DNA of 64,000 nt, from assembly GCA_020443295.1 (NCBI GenBank), contig JAGRIJ010000006.1, forward strand, positions 16,872-80,871, given 5' to 3'. Of the stretch, positions 31,405 to 39,861 are shown one piece after another. The notes under the pieces are model-generated. The model searched no databases. It worked only from the letters and a program-made list of their open reading frames with translations, and was not told the origin of the DNA. The stretch comes from Alphaproteobacteria bacterium (GTDB taxonomy: Bacteria > Pseudomonadota > Alphaproteobacteria > Micavibrionales > Micavibrionaceae). The position numbers and the translations under genes are program-made. Each line of letters opens with the position of its first letter. The stretch's first letter is position 1.

Positions 31405-32396
31405 GCAGCCACGAGTTCCTTGAGGCTTTTCTGCGGACGCGGGCCGATATGGCTGATGACTTCCGCCGCAGCTATTGCGCCGAGGCGTCCGCATTCCTCA
31501 AGCGTTCTGGCATGGGTAAATCCATGAAGGAACCCGGCTGCGAACTGATCGCCCGCGCCTGTCGTATCGACGACTTTGGGAACGGGAACTGCCGGGATCA
31601 CGATCTCCCGTCCTTCGGAAATAATCACCGCCCCTTTTTCACTGCGGGTCAGGACCGAGACTTCGCAATGCGAATTGACGGCGTTTTTGGCATCCTCGAA
31701 ATCGTTTTGCATGTAGAGGGATTTTATTTCTTCCTCGTTTGCGAACAGGATATCCACGTGGTTTTGCACAAGGTTCAGGAAGTCGTGTCTGTGCCGGTCT
31801 ACGCAGAACGGGTCGGAGAGGGTCAGCGCGACACGGTGACCGGATATGTGCGCGCATTCGGCGGCACGGATGAAGGCCTGCTTGGCCAAATCCTTGTCAA
31901 AGAGATATCCTTCCAGGTACGTGATACTCGCGGAGGCAATAATATCGGGTTCGATGTCCTGCGGGCCGAGTTCGACGCTGGCTCCCAGATATGTGTTCAT
32001 GGTGCGGTGCCCGTCCGGGGAGACCAGAATCATACACCGTCCGGTCGGAGCCCCGGCGATAAGGGGCTGGGTCATGTGCTCCATGCCGATTTTACGCATA
32101 TCTTCGCGAAAGGTTTTCCCCAGTTCGTCGTCAGCGACTTTGCCGATAAAGGCGCCGATCCCGCCGAAAGAGGCGAAGCCCGCCATCGTGTTGGCGGCCG
32201 ACCCGCCGGAGGTTTCCAGCCGGCCTGGCATTTGCGTATAGAGTTCGATCGCGCGGTTCTGGTCGATCAGCGTCATTGCGCCGCGTTCCATTCCGTATTT
32301 TGCGCATTGTTCATCCAGAAAGGCGTCATCGACCTGTGCGAGGACGTCCACGAGAGCATTTCCAACGGCAACCACGCCCAGTGCAGCTTCTGACAT
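31401..32396 (-). CDS. PfkB-family adenosine kinase-like sugar/nucleoside kinase
   Basis: Probably phosphorylates adenosine to AMP or a related nucleoside or sugar. The 331-residue protein has the PfkB pattern: AVGNALVDVLAQV, the sugar-binding GGSAANTMAGFASFGG, and the C-terminal signature VVDTTGAGDQFAAGFLHGF with the catalytic Asp and intact anion-hole Gly. The sequence is closest in style to the alphaproteobacterial adenosine kinase group. Upstream there is a gap of about 80 nt to the divergent TetR gene, which might regulate it. It is coupled to the MORN-repeat gene downstream. Confidence 0.86.
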   Translation of the reverse strand: MSEAALGVVAVGNALVDVLAQVDDAFLDEQCAKYGMERGAMTLIDQNRAIELYTQMPGRLETSGGSAANTMAGFASFGGIGAFIGKVADDELGKTFREDMRKIGMEHMTQPLIAGAPTGRCMILVSPDGHRTMNTYLGASVELGPQDIEPDIIASASITYLEGYLFDKDLAKQAFIRAAECAHISGHRVALTLSDPFCVDRHRHDFLNLVQNHVDILFANEEEIKSLYMQNDFEDAKNAVNSHCEVSVLTRSEKGAVIISEGREIVIPAVPVPKVVDTTGAGDQFAAGFLHGFTHARTLEECGRLGAIAAAEVISHIGPRPQKSLKELVAA

Positions 32397-32477
32397 ACTT
32401 TATTTTCCGTTTCTTGTACGTTTGTGAAAAATATTGTTTTATCTCTTACAGGAAAACCGCAGCAAAGGGCAATTCCA

Positions 32478-33101
32478 ATGGCCGCAAAAAAGCGCAAAAA
32501 AAAGACGGAAGGCACGGATTTCAGGATAAAAGTCGTTGAAAGCGCGCTGGAACTGGCGGTGGAGAAGGGGTGGGCGGATGTAACGCTCCGTGATGTCGCG
32601 GAGCGGAGCGGGGTTTCGCTCCCCGAGTTGTATGAGCATTTCGAGGACCGTTACGATATTCTGTGCGCGCTGGGGCGGATGATCGACCGGAAGGTGCTGG
32701 AGGGGATGTCTTCGGGGACCCATGATGAAACACCCATGCGCGAGCGGTTGTTCGATCTGCTCATGGACCGGTTCGAAGTGTTGAACAATTATCGAGAGGG
32801 CATCAAGGCTATCCTGAAATCCTTTCGCGCGGAGCCCAAGCTTGCGGTTCTTCAAATGCCGCACCTGTGCCGTTCGATGAGCTGGATGCTGGAGGCGGCA
32901 GGGTCGGATGCGAACGGGCTGACTGGCGCGGTAAAGGTGGCCGGGCTGACCGGGATCTATGTAAAAGTTTTGCGGGTGTGGTGCGAGGATGAAAGCCCGG
33001 ACCTCTCCAAGACGATGGCCGCGCTGGATCAGGCACTGGGACGGGCCGAGGCGGCGGTCAATACGATCAAGGGCCGAGGAAGAAGCGCCGAGAAGGACTA
33101 A
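32478..33101 (+). CDS. TetR-family transcriptional regulator
   Basis: The 207-residue protein has a Lys-rich start (AAKKRKKKTEGTDFR) and the TetR helix-turn-helix region (VESALELAVEKGWADVTLRD, VAERSGVSLPELYEHFEDRYDIL), followed by an all-helical ligand/dimer domain (PHLCRSMSWMLEAAG, GAVKVAGLTGIYVKVLRVW). The ATG at 32478 has AAGGG upstream. It is divergent from the adenosine kinase gene and precedes the RnfD-like gene by about 80 nt. The ligand is unknown; the divergent kinase is the natural first target to test. Confidence 0.85.
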   Translation: MAAKKRKKKTEGTDFRIKVVESALELAVEKGWADVTLRDVAERSGVSLPELYEHFEDRYDILCALGRMIDRKVLEGMSSGTHDETPMRERLFDLLMDRFEVLNNYREGIKAILKSFRAEPKLAVLQMPHLCRSMSWMLEAAGSDANGLTGAVKVAGLTGIYVKVLRVWCEDESPDLSKTMAALDQALGRAEAAVNTIKGRGRSAEKD

Positions 33102-33182
33102 AGATTTTTTGATTTTTTTCCAAGGGTCTTTGATTCCGCGTCGTCTTACGGGTGTTACAGGTGTTTATCGGAGGGGGCGTTT

Positions 33183-34046
33183 ATGGCCGGACAAGGGATC
33201 ATTTCAAAGCTTATGCGCGATCCGCGGCATTTTCAGATTTTGACCCTTTTATCTCTTGTGGGGCTGCAGATGCATCTGGCGGATTTCGGACCCAGCCTTG
33301 GCGTGATTGTTCTGGCCATCGGCGGGTGTTTGTTTTTCCAGATCCTTTTTTCCAGGATTTTTTCCGTTCGTCTGGATTTGCGCAGTCCGCTGATCAGCGG
33401 GCTTTCTCTTAGCATTCTACTGAAGTCTTCCCTGTTGTTGACGTATCCGCTGGCCGCGCTGATTGCGGTGGGAAGCAAATTCCTGATCCGGTACCGGGGC
33501 AAGCATGTGTTCAATCCGACGAATCTTGCGATCGTCGCACTGACGCTGGCGATGCCGGCTTATGCCTGGATCTCGCCGGGGCAATGGGGGCAGGCGGTCT
33601 GGCTGATCTTTTTCCTGGGGTGCGCCGCCCTTCTGGTTCTTTACCAGATCCCGCGCTGGGATATGGGCCCGATGTTTCTTGCGATCTGGGCCGTTTTGTT
33701 GTTCGGACGCGCTTTGTGGCTTGGCGATCCGATAGCGATCCCGGTTCATCAAATCCAGAGCGGTGCGCTTCTTATTTTCTGTTTTTTCATGATTTCCGAT
33801 CCAAAGACCATTCCCGACCGTTTTACCGGGCGCCTGATTTTCGGGATGATGGTCGCCTTGATCGCCTATTACATTCAGTTCGGACTATACAGAACCGACG
33901 GGCTTTTGATTTCACTGGCGCTTGTCAGTGTTTTCACCCCCCTGATCGACCTTTTGCTTCCGGGCAGCGGGTATAATTGGGGCGACCGTATTCAAAGACA
34001 CACAGCAGCAAAGGAGACACCGATATGCGCACTTCCCACCCCTTAA
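33183..34046 (+). CDS. RnfD/NqrB-like integral membrane protein
   Basis: The 287-residue protein has about eight hydrophobic segments and resembles the RnfD/NqrB/RsxD subunit of ion-pumping ferredoxin or NADH oxidoreductases, recognisable from KHVFNPTNLAIVAL, the SGALLIFCFFMISDPKTIPD region and a C-terminal LPGSGYNWGD. The covalent-FMN S/T-G-A-T motif of true RnfD/NqrB is not visible, so a redox role would have to work without it. A strong site (GGAGGGGG) precedes the ATG. Its last 22 nt overlap the DUF2330 gene, whose AAGGAGA lies inside this gene. No other rnf or nqr subunit is in the window, so this is probably not part of a normal Rnf complex. Confidence 0.8.
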   Translation: MAGQGIISKLMRDPRHFQILTLLSLVGLQMHLADFGPSLGVIVLAIGGCLFFQILFSRIFSVRLDLRSPLISGLSLSILLKSSLLLTYPLAALIAVGSKFLIRYRGKHVFNPTNLAIVALTLAMPAYAWISPGQWGQAVWLIFFLGCAALLVLYQIPRWDMGPMFLAIWAVLLFGRALWLGDPIAIPVHQIQSGALLIFCFFMISDPKTIPDRFTGRLIFGMMVALIAYYIQFGLYRTDGLLISLALVSVFTPLIDLLLPGSGYNWGDRIQRHTAAKETPICALPTP

Positions 34047-35449
34047 AGTTTTTCGGAAAGGCAAGCTTGTGCCTTTCGCTTCTTGGTGCGGGGCTGGCGC
34101 TCGGCACATTACCGGCGCAGGCGTTTTGCGGCTTTTATGTTTCCAAGGCGGATTCGAGCCTCTTTAACAGCGCCTCCAAGGTGATTGTCGCTCATGCGGA
34201 TGAGCGCACGGTGATTACGATGGCAAATGATTTTCAGGGGGATCTGGACGAGTTCGCCATCGTCATTCCCGTGCCTGAGGTCTTGAAGAAAAACCAGATC
34301 CATGTGGCGGAGACGCGGCTTGTCGACCATATGGACGCTTACACGGCGCCGCGGCTGGTGGAGTATTTCGATCCCGATCCGTGCCAGCCCCCCATGCGGG
34401 AAATGATGGCGATGAGCGCGATGGACAGCGTCGGCGCTTCGGCTCCTGCGGAAATGAAAAAATCCGCCGGGTCTTTAGGCGTTACCATTGAGGCGGAATA
34501 CACAGTCGGAGAGTACGATATCGTGCTTCTTTCCGCGAAGGAAAGCCAAGGGCTTCTGACCTATCTGAATCAGGAAGGCTACAAGCTGCCGCGCGGGGCG
34601 GAGAAAATTCTGGGCAGCTATATCAAGCAGGATCTCAAATTCTTTCTTGCCAAGGTGAATCTGGAGGAGCAGAAGAGCACAGGTTACACTTATCTCCGTC
34701 CGCTGCAGATCGCGTTCGAGTCGCCCAAGTTCGTTCTGCCGATCCGTCTTGGAACGCTGAACGCCAAAGGACCGCAGGATTTGCTGCTTTATACGCTGAC
34801 CCGCAACGGGCGCGTGGAAACGGCGAATTACCGGACGGTGAAAATCCCCTCCAACATGAATATTCCGACCTATGTGAAGAACGGAAGTGAATTCGGAGAA
34901 TTCTACAAGGCCATGTTCGATACCGCCGTGAAAAAAGAGAATATGAAGGCCGTGTTCCTTGAATACGCCTGGAATATGGGATGGTGCGATCCTTGCGCGG
35001 CCGATCCGATTCCCAACGAGGATCTGCTGACTCTCGGGGCGTGGTGGATCAGCCAGCCGCCCGTTACATCCAACTGGCAGAACCGGGGCATCATGCCTCC
35101 GCAGCAGGCCCCGCAGGTTTTCGTCACGCGGATGCATGTGCGCTATGACGCCGACCATTTCCCCGAGGATCTTGTTTTGAAAGAAACCGGAGACACGGAG
35201 AATTTCCAAGGCCGTTATGTTCTGCAGCATCCCTGGACGGGGGCCGTCAATTGCACGCAGGGACAGGAGTATCTGCGGAGCCTGCCCGCGCGGTTCGAGC
35301 AGGAAGCCAAGACCATGGCGATGCTGACCGGGTGGGATATCAATGATATCCGCCGGAAAATGAAATCCAACGGTCAATCGCCCGAGCCGGGTCCCGGTCC
35401 TGGTCCCGAGCCGAAGCCATGGTGGGATGATATGTGGAATAAACAGTAA
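34025..35449 (+). CDS. DUF2330-domain exported protein
   Basis: The 474-residue product has a signal peptide (LCLSLLGAGLALGTLPAQAF) and a mature domain matching DUF2330: CGFYVSKADSSLFNSASKVI, VITMANDFQGDLDEFAIVIP, VPEVLKK and DPDPCQPP. Internal Cys pairs (GWCDPCAADP) suggest disulfides or metal binding. The C-terminus has a Pro/Gly repeat (PEPGPGPGPEPKPWWDD). The function of DUF2330 proteins is not established. The start overlaps the RnfD-like gene by 22 nt with a strong internal ribosome-binding site, so the two are co-translated and probably act as one envelope unit. Confidence 0.82.
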   Translation: MRTSHPLKFFGKASLCLSLLGAGLALGTLPAQAFCGFYVSKADSSLFNSASKVIVAHADERTVITMANDFQGDLDEFAIVIPVPEVLKKNQIHVAETRLVDHMDAYTAPRLVEYFDPDPCQPPMREMMAMSAMDSVGASAPAEMKKSAGSLGVTIEAEYTVGEYDIVLLSAKESQGLLTYLNQEGYKLPRGAEKILGSYIKQDLKFFLAKVNLEEQKSTGYTYLRPLQIAFESPKFVLPIRLGTLNAKGPQDLLLYTLTRNGRVETANYRTVKIPSNMNIPTYVKNGSEFGEFYKAMFDTAVKKENMKAVFLEYAWNMGWCDPCAADPIPNEDLLTLGAWWISQPPVTSNWQNRGIMPPQQAPQVFVTRMHVRYDADHFPEDLVLKETGDTENFQGRYVLQHPWTGAVNCTQGQEYLRSLPARFEQEAKTMAMLTGWDINDIRRKMKSNGQSPEPGPGPGPEPKPWWDDMWNKQ

Positions 35450-35479
35450 GCCCCCTCTTGCTGCGAGAAGGGCTGGCTT

Positions 35480-36421
35480 TCATGCCAGCTCTTCTTTTTT
35501 GGGGTCCTTGAGCTTGTTGATTACAGCGTCGATTTCTTCGAGCGTCGGGAAAGCAGAAAGCGTGCCGAATTTCGTGCAGGTCAGCGTTGCAGCGATTCCG
35601 GCGCGTTTCATCGCGCGGGGCAGGGTATGCCCGGCCTGAATGCAGGCGGCAAAGGTGCCGGTGAAGGAATCCTCCGCCCCGGATGTATCGACAATTTCCA
35701 TTCCTTCCAGCGCGGCGACCGACCAGCCGACGCCCTTTTCACTGACGGCTACGCAGCCGCGGTCGCCGATTGTCACGATGCAATTGAGGTGTGCGGATTC
35801 GGCCAAAACCTTCGCGAGTTTCAGGGCGTCGTCCTGGGCTTTCAGGCCAAGGGATTCGCACAGACGTCCGGCCTCGACACGGTTGACAATGAGGTAATCC
35901 AGATTTTTCAGCGTGCTGAGTTTCAGATCTACGGATGGCGCAAGGTTTAGAATGGTCACAGCCCCCTTGCTTTTGGCGCGTTCCAAAAGGACACCGTTTT
36001 GCTCGGCGTTAACGTCTGTTTGAAGGAGGAGGAGGTTTTTTCCGCTCAAGCTGCTTTCCGGTATTCTATCCGCCGAAATGTTTGCGTTTGCTCCGGTAAA
36101 GGTTATTGTTTTTCGTTTTCCCGCTTTTTCAATCGTCTGAACGATGAGGCCGGTCGGCGTTTCTGTTTTCGACAGGCTGCTTGTCCGGATGTTTTCCCGT
36201 TCCAGGGTTTCCAGAATTACCTGACCGTAGGGGTCGTTTCCTATGGCGCCGATGAGGCTGATCTCGGCTCCGGTCCGCGCTGCGGCTACGGCCTGGTTCA
36301 GGGCCTTTCCGCCGGGAACGATCTCACATACTTCAGTATGTTGGCTTTCCGGGCCGTTTTTTGCGTTTCCAACCGGTTTTACGCGGATTTCCGTTGAGAT
36401 ATGACCAAAGTCAAGGATCAT
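35480..36421 (-). CDS. Ribokinase-like PfkB protein with altered active-site loop
   Basis: The 313-residue protein has the ribokinase layout: GGKALNQAVAAARTGAEISLIGAIGNDPYG at 38-67 in part, NLAPSV, the N-x-x-E element NRVEA (180-184), and a C-terminal DTSGAEDSF (245-253). In the family the last motif is D-T-x-(G/A)-A-G-D; here the Gly before the catalytic Asp251 is Glu250, which should disturb the anion hole. The first motif GGKALNQ also departs from GGKGANQ. Either the enzyme has low activity, a changed substrate, or it is a pseudokinase. It is divergent from hemA. The alteration is read directly from the frame; its effect is inference. Confidence 0.83.
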   Translation of the reverse strand: MILDFGHISTEIRVKPVGNAKNGPESQHTEVCEIVPGGKALNQAVAAARTGAEISLIGAIGNDPYGQVILETLERENIRTSSLSKTETPTGLIVQTIEKAGKRKTITFTGANANISADRIPESSLSGKNLLLLQTDVNAEQNGVLLERAKSKGAVTILNLAPSVDLKLSTLKNLDYLIVNRVEAGRLCESLGLKAQDDALKLAKVLAESAHLNCIVTIGDRGCVAVSEKGVGWSVAALEGMEIVDTSGAEDSFTGTFAACIQAGHTLPRAMKRAGIAATLTCTKFGTLSAFPTLEEIDAVINKLKDPKKEELA

Positions 36422-36506
36422 ATGAGGATAAGCCCCTATCGGTTATAATGAGTGCAGGTTTTTCATGTTACTCTAAAAAGAATGTCGAGCTTGAAACAGG
36501 AATTCC

Positions 36507-36535
36507 TTGATCTTGCTCAATATCAGGAATAATAA
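36507..36535 (+). promoter_or_regulatory. Probable hemA promoter
   Basis: TTGATC (36507-36512), 17-nt spacer, TAATAA (36530-36535), 27-55 nt before the hemA ATG. A second -10-like TATAAT lies at 36444-36449 without a clear -35. Confidence 0.45.
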
Positions 36536-36561
36536 GAGTCCCAGAAAAGGCAAGGCCGTTT

Positions 36562-37785
36562 ATGACTATAAACTACAATCACGAATTTCAGAATTGTGTT
36601 GACGCCGTTAAAAAAGAGGGGCGTTACCGCACGTTTGCCACCATGGAACGGATTGCGGGACGGTTTCCCCGGGCAAAATACCATGCGCCGGACGGTTCCG
36701 TCCGTGAAGTTACTATCTGGTGCAGCAATGACTACCTTGGTATGGGGCAGCATCCGGTCGTGCTGAAGGCCGCGCATGAGGCCTTGGATGCATGCGGCTC
36801 CGGGGCAGGGGGGACCCGTAATATTTCCGGGACGACCCGTTACCATGTCGAACTGGAGGATTCTCTGGCTGACCTGCATAAAAAGGACGCGGCTCTGGTC
36901 TTTTCCTCCGGCTATGTTGCGAATCAGGGCGCGCTGGGGACTTTGGCGCGCCTGTTGCCCGATTGCGTGATTTTTTCCGACGAGTTGAACCATGCCTCCA
37001 TGATCCATGGGATGAAGGAGAGCAAGGCGGAGAAGAAAATTTTCCGTCATAACGATGTCGAGCATCTTGAAGAGCTTCTCCGATCGGTTGATCCGAAGCG
37101 TCCGAAGATGATCGCGTTTGAGTCCGTCTACTCGATGGAAGGCGATATTGCCCCGATCAAGGAAATCTGTGATCTGGCGGATCAATATAATGCCATGACC
37201 TATCTGGATGAAGTTCACGGTGTGGGGCTTTACGGTCCGCGGGGTGGCGGTGTTGCCGAGGAGCGGGGCCTGATGGAGCGAATCGATATGATCGAGGGGA
37301 CATTCGGCAAAGCGTATGGATGTATGGGCGGTTTTATTACCGGCAGCGCGCCGGTCGTGGACGCCGTGCGGTGTTACGCGTCGAGCTTTATCTTTACGAC
37401 CAGTCTTCCCCCGACAGTACTTGCTGCTGCGCTGGCTGCGGTCGAGCATCTCAAAGTTTCAGATGTCGAGCGTATGCGGATGCGAAGAAATGTCGAGATG
37501 TTTAAGGATCTTCTGACGCGTGCGGATTTGCCTTTCCTGCGCGGAGAGAGCCATATCGTGCCCCTGATCGTCGGGGAGCCTAATTGCTGCCGCGAAGTCA
37601 GCGAGATCCTGATGCGTGATTACAATATTTATGTCCAGCCGATTAATTATCCGACCGTTCCCAAGGGTACAGAGCGCCTGCGCCTGACTGCGACGGCGGC
37701 TCATTCCATGGATGATGTCAGGTTTATGGCCAATACGCTCGAGCAGCTTTGGAACAGCCATCATGCGCTGAGGGCTGTGGCCTGA
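36562..37785 (+). CDS. hemA: 5-aminolevulinate synthase
   Basis: PLP enzyme that joins glycine and succinyl-CoA to 5-aminolevulinate, the first step of the C4 heme pathway, a hallmark of alphaproteobacteria. The 407-residue protein has [15 protein letters not shown], the Gly-rich [41 protein letters not shown] and the PLP-lysine region [12 protein letters not shown]. Length and motifs are canonical. AAGGCAAGGCC lies before the ATG at 36562. A terminator follows at 37809-37834. hemW elsewhere in the window belongs to the same heme economy. Confidence 0.97.
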   Translation: MTINYNHEFQNCVDAVKKEGRYRTFATMERIAGRFPRAKYHAPDGSVREVTIWCSNDYLGMGQHPVVLKAAHEALDACGSGAGGTRNISGTTRYHVELEDSLADLHKKDAALVFSSGYVANQGALGTLARLLPDCVIFSDELNHASMIHGMKESKAEKKIFRHNDVEHLEELLRSVDPKRPKMIAFESVYSMEGDIAPIKEICDLADQYNAMTYLDEVHGVGLYGPRGGGVAEERGLMERIDMIEGTFGKAYGCMGGFITGSAPVVDAVRCYASSFIFTTSLPPTVLAAALAAVEHLKVSDVERMRMRRNVEMFKDLLTRADLPFLRGESHIVPLIVGEPNCCREVSEILMRDYNIYVQPINYPTVPKGTERLRLTATAAHSMDDVRFMANTLEQLWNSHHALRAVA

Positions 37786-37808
37786 TTTTTCTGACTACCC
37801 TGAAATTT

Positions 37809-37834
37809 AAAAAGGCGCGGTAAACGCGCCTTTT
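37809..37834. terminator. Bidirectional terminator after hemA
   Basis: AAAAGGCGCG / CGCGCCTTTT stem with a GTAAA loop and T runs on both sides. It serves hemA on the plus strand and the 57-residue gene on the minus strand. Confidence 0.85.
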
Positions 37835-37857
37835 GTCATCAGATCGCTGTTTTTTTA

Positions 37858-38031
37858 TCAGGCTTTTATATCGAGACGTCCTCCCCTGCCTGAGGCCGGG
37901 GTTACGGTTATCGATTCTTCAAGGATTTTTGCCACCTGCTGGGCCTGCTGTGCATTCTGTTTGATTACAGATAACGCCACATTCTGTCTGGCCAGAGCGG
38001 TCTCAGCAGCGATTGCGTATGGAACATCCAC
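37858..38031 (-). CDS. 57-residue YjfB-like putative motility protein
   Basis: A short gene found by reading the minus strand. GTG 38029-38031 has AGGAG 7 nt upstream and the frame runs 57 codons to a stop at 37858. The product (MDVPYAIAAETALARQNVAL..., ending GGRLDIKA) is helical, Gln/Ala-rich and ends in R-x-D-I-x-A, the pattern of the small YjfB/putative motility family, whose members start MDI/MDV and end in a VDI-x-A tail. The role of that family is not established. The shared terminator lies just downstream. Because it is very short, the call rests on the ribosome-binding site, terminator and end motif together. Confidence 0.62.
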   Translation of the reverse strand: MDVPYAIAAETALARQNVALSVIKQNAQQAQQVAKILEESITVTPASGRGGRLDIKA

Positions 38032-38247
38032 AGTAAAACTCCTTTTTACCTTTCTTTATACTACCATGGTTTTTATTAAAAATCGTTAATAAGTGCTCAA
38101 AATCGGGTTTTTTCCACGGCGATCCGGTTCAAAAGTTGGGCATTATTTTCCATACGGCGTTGTTTGAGGCGAGCATAAATCGTAACATTTATTTGTTACT
38201 TACATAGGGAATCATACTCCGTGGGCAATCCGCAGGGGGCAGCGAGC

Positions 38248-38679
38248 ATGGATACACGGCAAATTATCATGAGCTATACTGTTCCGCCGAGCGTCGATGA
38301 TCTTCAGGCGCTGTCCGCCAGTATTTTCGAGGATTTGCCAGAGGAATTACTGGAATTTTGCGAGGAATTGCAGATTACCGTCGAGGATCTGGTGGATGAG
38401 GCGACGGAGATTGAGCTGGAGCTTGAGGACCCTTACGAGTTGCTGGCTCTTTACAGAAACGGCAAGGAAATTTCCCCCGGCGTCGAGAAGAAAACCGCGG
38501 AAAATACTGATGTTCTGGTGCTTTACCGCCGGGCTGTGCTGGATGTCTGGTGTGAAACGTGCGAGGATTTTTCAAAGCTTTTGCGGCAGATCATGATTGA
38601 GGAGCTGGGGCGGCGGTTCGGGTTTTCTGATACGGAGATCAATGAAATGGCGAAACGCCATTATCAGGGCCTTTTCTAA
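38248..38679 (+). CDS. Zincin-like (PF06262-type) protein with a degenerate zinc motif
   Basis: The 143-residue protein matches the small metallopeptidase-like family in layout: PPSVDDLQALSASIFEDLPEE at the N-terminus, DPYELLALYRNG, the strand VLVLYRRAVLDVWCE, and then the helix that usually carries H-E-x-G-H-H. Here it reads MIEELGRRFGFSD (116-128): the two zinc-ligand His are Glu118 and Arg122, only the Glu119 and Gly121 remain. It is thus probably a non-catalytic member of the fold, or metal binding has moved. ATG 38248 is preferred (GGGGG upstream); another in-frame ATG at 38269 is possible. Function unknown. Confidence 0.75.
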   Translation: MDTRQIIMSYTVPPSVDDLQALSASIFEDLPEELLEFCEELQITVEDLVDEATEIELELEDPYELLALYRNGKEISPGVEKKTAENTDVLVLYRRAVLDVWCETCEDFSKLLRQIMIEELGRRFGFSDTEINEMAKRHYQGLF

Positions 38680-38793
38680 GCCCTTGCTGATCGGCTTTCG
38701 GGGCGATAAAAATTTACAGGAAACTAGGCAGAGGCTTTTTTTGTGTGCTAAAGTAACTTGTTGTATAGGTAAACTTTTTCGGGGCTTAAGGTT

Positions 38794-39852
38794 TTGTTCT
38801 CCTTTTTAAGAACATACGCGCTTGTTTGTTTGTTTACTCTTTATGCCCCGGCAGCTTTTGCTGCGGCTGCCGTTCCCCCAACATGCGATGCCGATTTCTG
38901 GGACGTCCTCCGGGCCCGGGCATGGGAAGAGGCCAACCGGGAGATTACGCAGAATCAGAACCTGATCGCCAAGCCGGACAGCGTTCTTTCCTATATCTGC
39001 TGGGATAATTACATGGACCATCTGGCCCGGTATTCGGAGAATGGCGGTCCGGAGGATCCTGACGGGGTCGGGGGGATCTTTTACGATCTTTACGTGCTGA
39101 TCCGGCAGATTCCCGGCGCTCTTGATCCGGATCTGACTGACGGGCTGGATATGAACAGCGTGCTTGAGATTCTCATTCTCGATTCTCTTACCGACGGTGT
39201 TTCGGCTTTATCGATCCTTGATGCCGGAGGTCTTACGGCAGCGGCCTGCGGACGCGATTATTATATCGATGCCAATTTCGATCATACTTTTCTGGGTGGC
39301 CGGAGTGGAATCAGCCAGGCGCTGAGCAGCAGCATCAGCGATTCGAATTATACCTGCAACCGGATGCGCCAAGTCTGGGACGTCGCCAAGTGTTACAATT
39401 TCCAGACCCGCTCGCATGATGCGTTCTTTACTTTCGATCAGTACCGCGCCCACGAAGCCGCTGACAGGGATTACAGGGAATTGCCGACGGAATGTACCGA
39501 TCTGGATACCGATCTGGCGCACGTCCTCTGTAATTATATTATTCATGGAACACCGCCCAATATTCTGGGAAGTGCCGGCTGGCCCTGGTCGGGGGGTGCT
39601 CCGACCGTGTGGACTACCGCTTATCCTGCCGCTAACCCCAATCCCGGCGCAGCGGGCGGGGCTGATAGCACGCTTTCCTATTTCAATTTGCTCGATCCCA
39701 CGGCCTGCGGGGGGTTGACTCCTGTCAAGACCGGGGTGATCGTGGCACGGCCGAATTCTGGGACGTCCTATACGGACGCCGTGTGTACGGCGCCCGGGTG
39801 TTGGTATCAGCCCGGGGGCAGTGTTGCCGCCGCAGGGTCCTGTAATCCCTGA
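38794..39852 (+). CDS. Secreted protein of unknown function with conserved cysteines
   Basis: The 352-residue product starts (TTG 38794, AAGG upstream) with a signal peptide (YALVCLFTLYAPAAFAAAA) and a helical mature part: CDADFWDVLRARAWEEANRE, ITQNQNLIAKPDSVLSYICW, then a region with several Cys (ACGRD, YTCNRMRQVWDVAKCYNF, TECTDL, LCNYIIHG, TACGG, VCTAPGCWY, SCNP) likely in disulfides. No family is recognised with confidence. The Cys count and the NQNLIAKPDSV block suggest a structured secreted factor. It is convergent with htpG with a 9-nt gap. Confidence 0.7.
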   Translation: MFSFLRTYALVCLFTLYAPAAFAAAAVPPTCDADFWDVLRARAWEEANREITQNQNLIAKPDSVLSYICWDNYMDHLARYSENGGPEDPDGVGGIFYDLYVLIRQIPGALDPDLTDGLDMNSVLEILILDSLTDGVSALSILDAGGLTAAACGRDYYIDANFDHTFLGGRSGISQALSSSISDSNYTCNRMRQVWDVAKCYNFQTRSHDAFFTFDQYRAHEAADRDYRELPTECTDLDTDLAHVLCNYIIHGTPPNILGSAGWPWSGGAPTVWTTAYPAANPNPGAAGGADSTLSYFNLLDPTACGGLTPVKTGVIVARPNSGTSYTDAVCTAPGCWYQPGGSVAAAGSCNP

Positions 39853-39861
39853 TTTTTTTCT

